Below, one piece after another: positions 57,183 through 64,000 of a stretch of DNA of 64,000 nt (the stretch's first letter is position 1; the number at the start of each line of letters is the position of its first letter). The DNA comes from Methylomonas sp. LW13. Lineage in GTDB: Bacteria; Pseudomonadota; Gammaproteobacteria; Methylococcales; Methylomonadaceae. Both the position numbers and the translations under genes were made by a program. The stretch is taken from assembly GCF_016865255.1 (NCBI RefSeq), contig NZ_CP033381.1, positions 2,852,001 through 2,916,000 on the forward strand, read 5' to 3'. The notes beneath the pieces were generated by a model that was not told the origin of the DNA, did no database searches, and saw only the letters and a list, made by a program, of their open reading frames with translations.

Positions 57183-58835
57183 ATGAACACACAAAACAAC
57201 GAAGTCGCGATGAAAGTCAACCAAGCCAATTTGGTCAAAAGTCTACGCTTCAGTTTCACCAACAAAACCAAGGTCCTGGGCGAGCTGATCCAAAATGCTC
57301 GCCGGGCCAATGCGGCCATGGTGGTGATTAAATTTTGTCCTGAAACCAAAACGCTACAGGTTTTGGATGATGGCTGCGGCATCGACTCGATGGCAACACT
57401 ACTAACAGTAGCCGAATCCGGCTGGAATGCGGATGTGGTTGCCCATGAGCATCCGTTCGGAATCGGCTTTTTATCGGCACTGTTTGCCTGTCGACACATC
57501 AGCGTCACCAGCAAAAGCGGTTCGATCGATGTCGAAACTGACCACATTCTGGCATTTAAGCCGGTGACGATCACACCCGTCCAAGACTGGAACGGTATTA
57601 CCCGTATTACATTGCAGGATGTGGCGTTGGAGATGGGGCAAATTGCCACCACGCTGAAACGCTTGGTGCGCGGTTTTCCTATTCCCGTGCTGTTTAACGA
57701 TCAATTGCTGGAACGTGCCTGCGCACTGGATAGCGGATTGACTTTTGTTGACACTGAGATTGGCGCGATTTATCTGCATGGCATGGAGCAACCCAATGGG
57801 GCGCAATATGAGTTCGATGTCTACCTGCAGGGTTTACCTTTACATTCCTCGCACAACTATACATCGCACCGCCATATCATTCATCTGGATTCTGCCCGTT
57901 TTCACGCCCGCTTGCCGGATCGTGACAAGCTGGTCGACGAGGCTGATGTGGTCAAGCGGGTTAAAGCCGTGCTGGCGCAAACCATCGAACAGCGCTTTAT
58001 CCAGATGAAAGCCACGCTGTCTGCCGAAGAATTTGTCGGATTTTATGACATGCTGCGGCATTGGGAGCTTCTGCGGTTACTCAACGATGTGCCCGTAGTA
58101 CCGCCCGAGGCCTTACGCGAAATCATCGCTTATCCGGTTTGCGATACCGAAGTTTTTGATAACTTCGAGCAGCGGCCGGAAAAAGCCATGCCCCGTGCAG
58201 ACATAATGGCCCGCGGCATCGTCTCGATTGACGATGACATCAAACAGGACGGCGCTGCGCGATATTTGTTTGCCTGGAACCGTGATTATTTGCTGTACCA
58301 CGGCAACCTGGATAACGGGCATTGGCTTCATTCACTGGTTCGGCATCTTAACGACGAAGAGCTAGCGATTGAAACGGTCAATGAAACGCACCAAGCTCAA
58401 TTCCAAGGTGCTTGGTGTTGGGTTAGCGTACGTTTTTGCGATGCTTACCGTATCCGGCTTGGGCAGGATGTTGTTGAAATCAGGGATGAGGCTTGCTATC
58501 AAGGTCAGGAAAACGCTGATGACATCATTGTGCCCAAGGGCGATTGCTCGGCTCAGGTTTTGCAACAAATGGCCAGTTTCAGAAGCGAATACGATGAATT
58601 TCAGGAATCGACCTTTGAAAGTGATTCGGATGCCTTCATCGCCTTTGTGGTGGCCAATACCGCCAGCGATCCAGCCAATGCCATGCAGCAACTATTGCCA
58701 AACTTTTGCGGCTGTCCGGCGTTGTACGGCAAAGCCTTCGTGGTGGAGTTGGATCAGCAAGGTAAACTGGCTTCGGTAATGGCGTATCCAGCGGCTCAAT
58801 CCGTTCAAGCACAAACACCTGCAGCTGATAGGTAG
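57183..58835 (+). CDS. GHKL (Hsp90/histidine kinase-type) ATPase
   Basis: A 550-aa protein with an N-terminal Bergerat ATP site: N-box Glu34 and Asn38 in 'LGELIQNAR', 'DDGCGI' (62-67) and the lid 'HPFGIGFLSAL' (90-100). The remaining 400 residues have no recognised domain and end in 'MAYPAAQSVQAQTPAADR'. It is not Hsp90, MutL or a kinase. Similar ATPases appear in defence and conjugation loci, where the C-terminal part gives the function. It is the last gene of the plus-strand block before the element edge. Confidence 0.82.
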   Translation: MNTQNNEVAMKVNQANLVKSLRFSFTNKTKVLGELIQNARRANAAMVVIKFCPETKTLQVLDDGCGIDSMATLLTVAESGWNADVVAHEHPFGIGFLSALFACRHISVTSKSGSIDVETDHILAFKPVTITPVQDWNGITRITLQDVALEMGQIATTLKRLVRGFPIPVLFNDQLLERACALDSGLTFVDTEIGAIYLHGMEQPNGAQYEFDVYLQGLPLHSSHNYTSHRHIIHLDSARFHARLPDRDKLVDEADVVKRVKAVLAQTIEQRFIQMKATLSAEEFVGFYDMLRHWELLRLLNDVPVVPPEALREIIAYPVCDTEVFDNFEQRPEKAMPRADIMARGIVSIDDDIKQDGAARYLFAWNRDYLLYHGNLDNGHWLHSLVRHLNDEELAIETVNETHQAQFQGAWCWVSVRFCDAYRIRLGQDVVEIRDEACYQGQENADDIIVPKGDCSAQVLQQMASFRSEYDEFQESTFESDSDAFIAFVVANTASDPANAMQQLLPNFCGCPALYGKAFVVELDQQGKLASVMAYPAAQSVQAQTPAADR

Positions 58836-58853
58836 CTAAGTCACTTTTATATT

Positions 58854-58881
58854 AGCGCATTATCCAGCCGAATAATGCGCT
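58854..58881 (+). terminator. Hairpin after the GHKL ATPase gene
   Basis: Perfect 10-bp arms AGCGCATTAT (58854-58863) and ATAATGCGCT (58872-58881), 18 bp after the stop codon. No long T-run follows. Confidence 0.5.
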
Positions 58882-58954
58882 CTCCTTAATCACCGCAAAT
58901 GAAATCAAATTAAAGCTCCATTCATGGATAGTGAAAAATCAACTTTAGACATTC

Positions 58955-58988
58955 AGCCGCCAGATCCGTTAGGGTCGGCGGCTTTTTT
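58955..58988 (+). terminator. Intrinsic terminator at the element's right edge
   Basis: AGCCGCC (58955-58961) pairs with GGCGGCT (58977-58983), followed by TTTTTT. A classical Rho-independent shape. It would stop transcription of the plus-strand block before the transposase remnant. Confidence 0.7.
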
Positions 58989-59045
58989 GTGCATGGCTTT
59001 TTCACGTTGCGTAAAAAAGTAGTTAATATAATACCTAACCCGCGC

Positions 59046-59089
59046 GGCCGCCACTCGACAACCCATTGATAGATTGTCGAGTGGCGGCC
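59046..59089. repeat. 16-bp perfect inverted repeat beside the decayed transposase
   Basis: GGCCGCCACTCGACAA (59046-59061) and TTGTCGAGTGGCGGCC (59074-59089) with a 12-bp spacer. It may be an IS end, a target-site duplex or an element boundary site. No second copy seen in the window. Confidence 0.6.
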
Positions 59090-59121
59090 CATGGAGCATT
59101 TATTTGCTCCGGGTTCACTTC

Positions 59122-60018
59122 ATGTCCTTTTCTCTGCGTAGTGGCCATTTTCTGTCCCAATGGATTTCCGCCTTGCTTCCCGCCGTGCCGCCGCGTTCGC
59201 GGGCGACCTTCATCAGATTGCTGCGCGCCTGCCTAGTGTTGCCGGTGCAAACCCTGAACTTGGTGATCGACGATACACTGGCGATGCGCCACGATCATGA
59301 GCACAAAACCAGTCGCCCTGATTTCGTGCAGGCACAATGTTGGGCGACGCTTAGCGTCAGCGTCTAGGGTCACAACAAGGCTAAGTTGGTGCTGCAGATT
59401 TTTTCGCGTTTGGTGTCAGACACCGGCAATCGTAACAAGCTGCCCCTCGCATTAGCCTTGCGCGAGTCTTGGCAACAACACAGACGGTGCCGACACGGTT
59501 GTTATGCGACTCATGGTTCATGCGCGGCCGTTTGGTTTTGCCGTTGCTCAGCCGTGGCATCCAGGCCATTACCCAAGCCCGCATCGATCCGCCTTGTTTT
59601 TGCCGCCCGACATGTCCGGCAAGTCTGGTCGTGGCCGACCGCGGAAGTATGGCCAACGCCTGACGGCGGAGGCGATCACCACCTTGCCGGCGATTGAGTT
59701 GTCCCTGACCATCTAGGGCAAACGCGAATACGTTCGGCGCTAGCCTTGGCCCGCTTCCTGAAAGGAGCACCTGTGCGGGCCGGCTGGTGCGAGTTTTACG
59801 ACGACAAAAAACTATCCTGGGCAAAGCCGCGCCTGTTGTTGGTGACTGAAACCGAACTGTCAGGTCGAAGCGATGGTCGAGTTTTACGCCCGTCGCTGGT
59901 GGATAGAACCCTTGTTCCACAATCTGAAACGCTCGTGGGGGATTTCCAATCTCTGGCAACAATCGCGAACCGCCCTGGAAACCTGGATGTAAATCCGCTC
60001 CACCGCCTCCGAGGTTGA
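59122..60018 (+). pseudogene. Decayed DDE transposase (IS4/IS701-like)
   Basis: Fragments of one transposase in more than one frame: 'SQWISALLPAVPPRSRATFIRLL' and 'VIDDTLAMRHDHEHKTSRPDFVQAQCW' (first DDE Asp), a TAG at 59365-59367, 'AKLVLQIFSRLVSDTGNRNKLPLA', a frameshift, 'GKSGRGRPRKYG', another break, 'VRAGWCEFYDDKKLSWAKPRLLL', and finally 'FYARRWWIEPLFHNLKRSWG' (last Glu) in yet another frame. At least two stops and several frameshifts make it non-functional. It separates the conjugative element from the corrin operon and may record the event that removed the element's missing end. Confidence 0.82.
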
Positions 60019-60151
60019 TTTTCGTCAGTTCTTGAACATAAACCCGCTATCGTCTGTTGATTGGCTCGTTTTTAAGAATCTCATATTGTTCCTAATGAGA
60101 CCGTTTACCAAAAAGCCTCAGTTTCGGGCAATGCTAACCTCCACTTGTGAT

Positions 60152-61540
60152 TTAGTCCGAACGCTGAAACCAGTCCAATTGTTGATGAAGTGTAACTACC
60201 GCACCGACAATAATCAGTGACGGCGGCTTGATCTCGGACTGTTCCATACGACTTGGCATATCCGCTAGTGTTCCGGTTAAAACCCGCTGGTTTCGGGTTG
60301 TACCTTCCTGAATGACGGCAATGGGGTGATTGGCCGGACAACCGTACTCGATCAGCGATCGGCAGATGGTTGCCAATCCAGCCAGTCCCATATAAATCAC
60401 AATGGTTTGATTGGGACGAGATAATTGCTGCCAGTCGAGATTTATACTGCCGTCTTTTAAATGGCCGGTGACAAATGTGCAGGATTGAGCATGATCGCGA
60501 TGGGTCAGCGGAATGCCCGCATAGCTGGCACAGCCTGCCGCTGCAGTAATGCCAGGCACAACCTGAAAGCTGATCCCTAGTTGTATAAAGGACTCGATTT
60601 CTTCACCCCCACGACCAAAGATAAAAGGATCGCCCCCCTTTAATCGGGCTACCCGTTTGCCGGCCAGGGCTAAATCAATTAACAGTTGATTAATCGACTC
60701 CTGCGGTAGGCTATGGTTATCCCTCTGTTTGCCGACATAGATTTTCTCGGCGTCTCGTCGGGCCATATCGAGCACTTCTATAGAAACCAGCCTGTCATAA
60801 ACAATAACGTCTGCCTGCTGCAGCAGACGCAAGGCTTTAAACGTTAATAAATCGGGATCGCCAGGACCGGCACCTATTAAATACACTTCACCCTGATTTG
60901 CTGTAGGGTCAGCCTGCTGCAGTTGCGACCGCAGCAGTTCTTCCGCTTCGTTCTGCTTGCCTACAAAAACTAATTCAGCCACTGGCCCTTGTAAAATCTT
61001 TTCCCAGAAAACTCTACGCAGACTCGGTTGTGGAATGCGTTGTTTGACCAATAATTTGAATTTTTCAGCCAATTGCACCAACAGGCCAAACGATGCCGGA
61101 ATGGCACTTTCCACCCTAGCCCGTAAAAGTCGCGTTAATACGGGAGATACACCACTTGAGGATATGGCGACAAGTAGGGGCGAACGATCAATAATGGCCG
61201 GGAATATAAAGGAACATAACGCCGGATCATCAACCACATTTACGGGGATTTTCCGCTGATTCGCCAGCTTGGATATCTCTACATTCGTGGAGCGGCAATT
61301 GGTAGCGGAAATCACGAGTCCCATACCGTCGATATCCTCATGCGTAAACGCTTTTTGGCGGATAACGATTTGATTCGAATGATTCATAGCAGCTACCGCG
61401 CTACCAATTTCCAAAGCAACGACTACGATGTTCGCTCCAGCCCGGAGCAGTAATTCAATTTTTCGCGCCGCAATTTCGCCAGCGCCTACCACCAAACACG
61501 TTTGGCTTTTAACTTTTAAGAAAAGAGGAAAATAATCCAT
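60152..61540 (-). CDS. cysG: Siroheme synthase CysG (trifunctional)
   Basis: A 462-aa protein. The N-terminal half is precorrin-2 dehydrogenase/ferrochelatase ('MDYFPLFLKVKSQTCLVVGAGEIAARKIELL', in part, with the NAD motif GAGEIA). The C-terminal half is uroporphyrinogen-III methyltransferase ('VYLIGAGPGDPDLLTFKALRLLQQADV' and 'RLKGGDPFIFGRGGEE'). The start 'MDYFP' is the family's usual one; the longer frame adds 11 atypical residues. It makes siroheme and precorrin-2 for the cobalamin genes upstream in the same operon. Confidence 0.93.
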   Translation of the reverse strand: MDYFPLFLKVKSQTCLVVGAGEIAARKIELLLRAGANIVVVALEIGSAVAAMNHSNQIVIRQKAFTHEDIDGMGLVISATNCRSTNVEISKLANQRKIPVNVVDDPALCSFIFPAIIDRSPLLVAISSSGVSPVLTRLLRARVESAIPASFGLLVQLAEKFKLLVKQRIPQPSLRRVFWEKILQGPVAELVFVGKQNEAEELLRSQLQQADPTANQGEVYLIGAGPGDPDLLTFKALRLLQQADVIVYDRLVSIEVLDMARRDAEKIYVGKQRDNHSLPQESINQLLIDLALAGKRVARLKGGDPFIFGRGGEEIESFIQLGISFQVVPGITAAAGCASYAGIPLTHRDHAQSCTFVTGHLKDGSINLDWQQLSRPNQTIVIYMGLAGLATICRSLIEYGCPANHPIAVIQEGTTRNQRVLTGTLADMPSRMEQSEIKPPSLIIVGAVVTLHQQLDWFQRSD

Positions 61541-61557
61541 AACGCTTTGTTTTACTG

Positions 61558-61917
61558 CTATGGAACCGAGCAAGTACTTTGATGATAAATCAGCGCTTCG
61601 ACAGGTCGACCGCCCACCAAATGCTCATCAATGATGCGCTGTAAATTGGTTTCATTGACGTTGTAATACCAGACGCCATCGGGCTGTACACACATGATGG
61701 GGCCGGATTTGCAGGTGGCAAAACAGTGGGTGCGGGTGCGCTTAACCCTGAGTTCGCCTTTGTCGATGCCGGCCGCTTTGAACTTCTCGCCCAGGGTTTC
61801 GAATAAGGCCTGCGCTTCGCCATTTTCGGTGCAGCGGGGGCCGGTACACACCAGCAAGTGGCGTTTGTAGTCACCCATTTTGGGTTTTTCCGGCATGGGG
61901 ATGGTGTTATCAGTCAT
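61558..61917 (-). CDS. Thioredoxin-like [2Fe-2S] ferredoxin
   Basis: A 119-aa protein with the cluster pattern C-x4-C ('VCTGPRCTENG') and C-x3-C ('THCFATCKSGP'), typical of thioredoxin-like [2Fe-2S] ferredoxins found in cobalamin operons. ATG 61917 overlaps the cobJ stop by 8 bp; the long upstream extension is not conserved in type. It may supply electrons for a corrin-ring step. Confidence 0.87.
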   Translation of the reverse strand: MTDNTIPMPEKPKMGDYKRHLLVCTGPRCTENGEAQALFETLGEKFKAAGIDKGELRVKRTRTHCFATCKSGPIMCVQPDGVWYYNVNETNLQRIIDEHLVGGRPVEALIYHQSTCSVP

Positions 61918-63271
61918 GGTGGGTTGGTTCCAGAACAGTTGGGGCGCTAAATTGCGCTCGGTCATTGCGGTAGTGTTGTAGGGCTGTGCTGTCGAATCCT
62001 GCTTCGTCAGCGACTAACCATAAATTGAATAAGGCGTCGCCGTGTTGATCGAGTACCTGAATGCCATAGGTTTGATCATCACGGCTGACAAACCAAATCT
62101 GCTGCGTTTTGCGCCAGTCGATGTGCAAATGAAAGGCGTTGTTGACGATACTCACCCAGCCGTTTTTGCTTTGCAAATCAGCGGCGTTGATCAACAGTTC
62201 CGCCACGGCGCCCGCTTCGCTGCGCACGACGGCGCGTAATTTGCCCCACCCCTGGAGTGACACAAGTAAACGTTCATGACTGTCTGGGGTTGCCCGTTGC
62301 GCGCAGAACAGGCCGGCTTGATCGCCCGGCGTGGACTGGCTGACGGCATCGAGAATCTCCGCCAGCGGTTGCGCGAAGTATGCTGCCGCCTGTTGCCATG
62401 TCACCTTGGGCGTGTCGCGCAAATATTGCCGCACACAAGCTTTCCAGCCCTCCAGACCCATGCTCAGCGAACGCCCCGCCTGCTCGCCTGCGCGGGTTTC
62501 GCCGGTCATGGCGTCATATTTATTGGCATAGCCGCGCGGTGTTACCATCAACCCTGCACGGACGAAGGTGCTGCTATTGCCGACCAACACCGTGGTCAAC
62601 ATGCCGATGTCGCAATCGGCCATCTCCGCTAAGCGTACGAGCTGGATGTGTTGCCGAGCACGATAACCGGATTTAACGATGGCAACCGGCGTGTCCGGGC
62701 TCCGATGACGCAGCAATATAGTTTGCGCTTCGACGATATGCTGCGTGCGGCGACCGCTTTTCGGGTTATACAAAGCTACCACGAAATCCCCGCGCGCCGC
62801 GCTTTCCAGGCGGCGGGCGATCACCGGCCAAGGCGTCAACAAGTCGGACAGCGAGATCGAACAAAAATCATGGGTCAGCGGCGCTCCGACCAGGGATGCG
62901 CAACTCGACAACGCGGTACTACCGGGGACCACTTCCACCTGAATCGGATCATCCGGCGTCCAACCACTGTCCAGCAGCAGTTCGTAAGTAGGCCCGGCCA
63001 TGCCGTAAACACCGATATCGCCGGACGACACCATAGCGACGATTTTGCCCTGCTTGGCATGTTCATACGCTTCGATACTGCGATCGAGTTCTTCGGTCAT
63101 ACCTTTTTTGATGACTTCCTTGCCATCGAGCAAGTCTTGCACCAGTTTGATGTAGGTGCTGTAACCAATCACCACGTCCGCTTCCGCAATCGCTTGGCGA
63201 GCGCGGGCAGTCATGTGCTCATGCGCGCCGGGGCCGATACCCACCAGTAAAATTTTGCCTGCTTTTTTCAT
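61910..63271 (-). CDS. cobJ: CobJ (precorrin-3B C17-methyltransferase) with extra C-terminal domain
   Basis: A 453-aa protein. Residues 1 to about 255 form the SAM-dependent tetrapyrrole methylase CobJ ('KILLVGIGPGAHEHMTARARQAI', 'MVSSGDIGVYGMAG', 'ALYNPKSGRR'). Residues about 280-453 are an additional domain whose end ('FHLHIDWRKTQQIWFV...YGIQVLDQHGDALFNLWL') resembles one half of HemS/ChuX-type heme-handling proteins. CobJ performs ring contraction in B12 synthesis. The extra domain could hold the tetrapyrrole product; that part is inference. The start 'MKKAGKILLVG' is used. Confidence 0.85.
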   Translation of the reverse strand: MKKAGKILLVGIGPGAHEHMTARARQAIAEADVVIGYSTYIKLVQDLLDGKEVIKKGMTEELDRSIEAYEHAKQGKIVAMVSSGDIGVYGMAGPTYELLLDSGWTPDDPIQVEVVPGSTALSSCASLVGAPLTHDFCSISLSDLLTPWPVIARRLESAARGDFVVALYNPKSGRRTQHIVEAQTILLRHRSPDTPVAIVKSGYRARQHIQLVRLAEMADCDIGMLTTVLVGNSSTFVRAGLMVTPRGYANKYDAMTGETRAGEQAGRSLSMGLEGWKACVRQYLRDTPKVTWQQAAAYFAQPLAEILDAVSQSTPGDQAGLFCAQRATPDSHERLLVSLQGWGKLRAVVRSEAGAVAELLINAADLQSKNGWVSIVNNAFHLHIDWRKTQQIWFVSRDDQTYGIQVLDQHGDALFNLWLVADEAGFDSTALQHYRNDRAQFSAPTVLEPTHHD

Positions 63272-63660
63272 TTGATTCTCGCTATCGAAACGGTGGCGTT
63301 CTTGCCGTCCGTGCCGCAATATTTATGTTTCTCGACCAGTAAATCCGACAATTCGGCATTGGCCGCTCTCAAAGCGGCCGCTTCCGCCACAGCCGGAGTA
63401 CCCATGTATTTCATGACCACCTCGGATGGATTCGGTACCGGGATGGTGGCCAGAGCCTCAGCCGGATAAAAATACAGCGGCCAATCGTATATCTGGGCTA
63501 GTTGTAACAAGGCTGCTTCATCATTTTTTTTGTCGATGCTGGCCAAGCCGGCTACCGTAGATACATCGAGCCCGCAACGCCACAAGGCCTGGGCCAAGGC
63601 TTGCCGCAAGGTATCCAGGCTGGCATTGCGGTCGCAACCCATGCCAATCATGACTTTCAT
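63268..63660 (-). CDS. CbiG C-terminal domain/CobE-like protein
   Basis: A 130-aa protein: 'KVMIGMGCDRNASLDTLRQAL', 'GLASIDKKNDEAALLQLA' and the end 'EKHKYCGTDGKNATVSIARI', exactly the CbiG_C/CobE signature. It overlaps cobJ by 4 bp and lies 4 bp after the stop of the CbiG N-terminal gene. In many bacteria both parts form one CbiG protein; here they are two ORFs. Confidence 0.88.
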   Translation of the reverse strand: MKVMIGMGCDRNASLDTLRQALAQALWRCGLDVSTVAGLASIDKKNDEAALLQLAQIYDWPLYFYPAEALATIPVPNPSEVVMKYMGTPAVAEAAALRAANAELSDLLVEKHKYCGTDGKNATVSIARIK

Positions 63661-63664
63661 ACAC

Positions 63665-64000
63665 TTACGCTTGATCCGTGGGCGGCCTATACACCACCAA
63701 TCGCTCAGCCAGTTGTTGCCAAACGGCCGGATCGATGGCCCGGTGTGTAACCCATAAAACCGACCGGTATTGTTCGGTATCAACGTCCTCGAAACGCTGG
63801 AACAGATGAATATTGGCCGGTAACGGCGATGGCCGCGTCCACCAATTTGAGCTGCCGGCTTCCTGCACGAAGGCAATCGGCAGTTGATTGACCACGTCCG
63901 CCGACACACGCGTGATGTTGACCTTAGGGGCTTCCACTTGCCAGCCCAGTTCACGGCCCAAGATATCCACCGGAATGGTTTTGCCCACGTCCGATGCGGT
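63665..64000 (-). CDS. cbiG: CbiG N-terminal/middle part (5' end outside window)
   Basis: The frame is open to the window end, so the gene starts beyond 64000. The visible 111 residues ('TASDVGKTIPVDILGRELGWQ', in part, 'VNITRVSADVVNQLPIAFVQEAG' and 'LWVTHRAIDP') are the CbiG N-terminal and middle domains, which open the lactone ring of cobalt-precorrin-5A. It stops (63665-63667) before the separate CobE-like gene. Confidence 0.88.
   Translation of the reverse strand, partial: TASDVGKTIPVDILGRELGWQVEAPKVNITRVSADVVNQLPIAFVQEAGSSNWWTRPSPLPANIHLFQRFEDVDTEQYRSVLWVTHRAIDPAVWQQLAERLVVYRPPTDQA

Overview
The window looks like part of a gammaproteobacterial chromosome, most plausibly a methanotroph-type genome (inference from gene content: bufferin operon, ArsS-type radical SAM genes, NrtS, a cobalamin/siroheme operon, and an SXT/R391-like conjugative element). 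It can be read in three zones.

Zone 1 (1-19.5 kb) is chromosomal. It starts with the tail of a methyltransferase, followed by a bufferin-type metallophore operon (Cys-rich precursor BufA, MNIO enzyme BufB, partner BufC, DoxX, DUF3047) that runs into an ArsS-type radical SAM gene. Next come nrtS, a MetE-like gene and a MerR regulator. A second block carries a TVP38-flavoprotein reductase fusion, a TIGR04283-type glycosyltransferase cut in two by an IS630-family element, a sterol-desaturase-like protein and a TIGR04282-type glycosyltransferase. ArsS and the two glycosyltransferase types are known companions in arsenosugar-type pathways, so the IS insertion probably disables one step. Two small redox/detoxification clusters follow (tautomerase, isochorismatase-like hydrolase and AhpD-like protein with an AraC regulator; LysR with an AhpD-like protein, a flavin reductase fusion, GST and DUF1348).

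Zone 2 (19.5-58.9 kb) is an SXT/R391/IncC-like integrative element or a remnant of one. It holds an F-type T4SS operon traL-E-K-B-dsbC-traV-traA-orf-traC-trbI-traF(peptidase)-trbC/traW-traU-traN. A cargo hotspot follows: HU, the anti-phage system QatABCD, an AAA/DUF4143 ATPase, an XRE-ImmA pair and a nonsense-interrupted DUF1845 (PFL_4669-type) gene. Then comes the conserved maintenance block: ssb, bet, a lambda-Exo-like nuclease, CobS-like AAA, WGR protein, DUF3150, CobT-like VWA protein, DUF4942 methylase and a GHKL ATPase. Relaxase, coupling protein, traF/H/G and integrase are not in the window.

The least expected signals are non-coding and lie in Zone 2. (a) Almost every gene of the maintenance block that is not translationally coupled has its own GC-rich leader of about 45 nt. 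The stem sequences differ between genes, but the strands keep mutually exclusive complementarity and several end in a U-run next to the ribosome-binding site. (b) A multi-hairpin RNA-like element occurs three times with compensatory base changes. (c) The same 39-bp palindromic box lies upstream of both traL and ssb. (d) A 162-bp MITE has perfect 8-bp target duplications. (e) Four or five tandem hairpins, some with GNRA tetraloops, surround the pilin gene traA.

Zone 3 (58.9-64 kb) begins with terminators, a 16-bp-arm inverted repeat and a decayed transposase that probably mark the element's edge. It continues on the minus strand with a corrin/siroheme operon: cbiG (split), cobJ with an extra C-terminal domain, a [2Fe-2S] ferredoxin and cysG.
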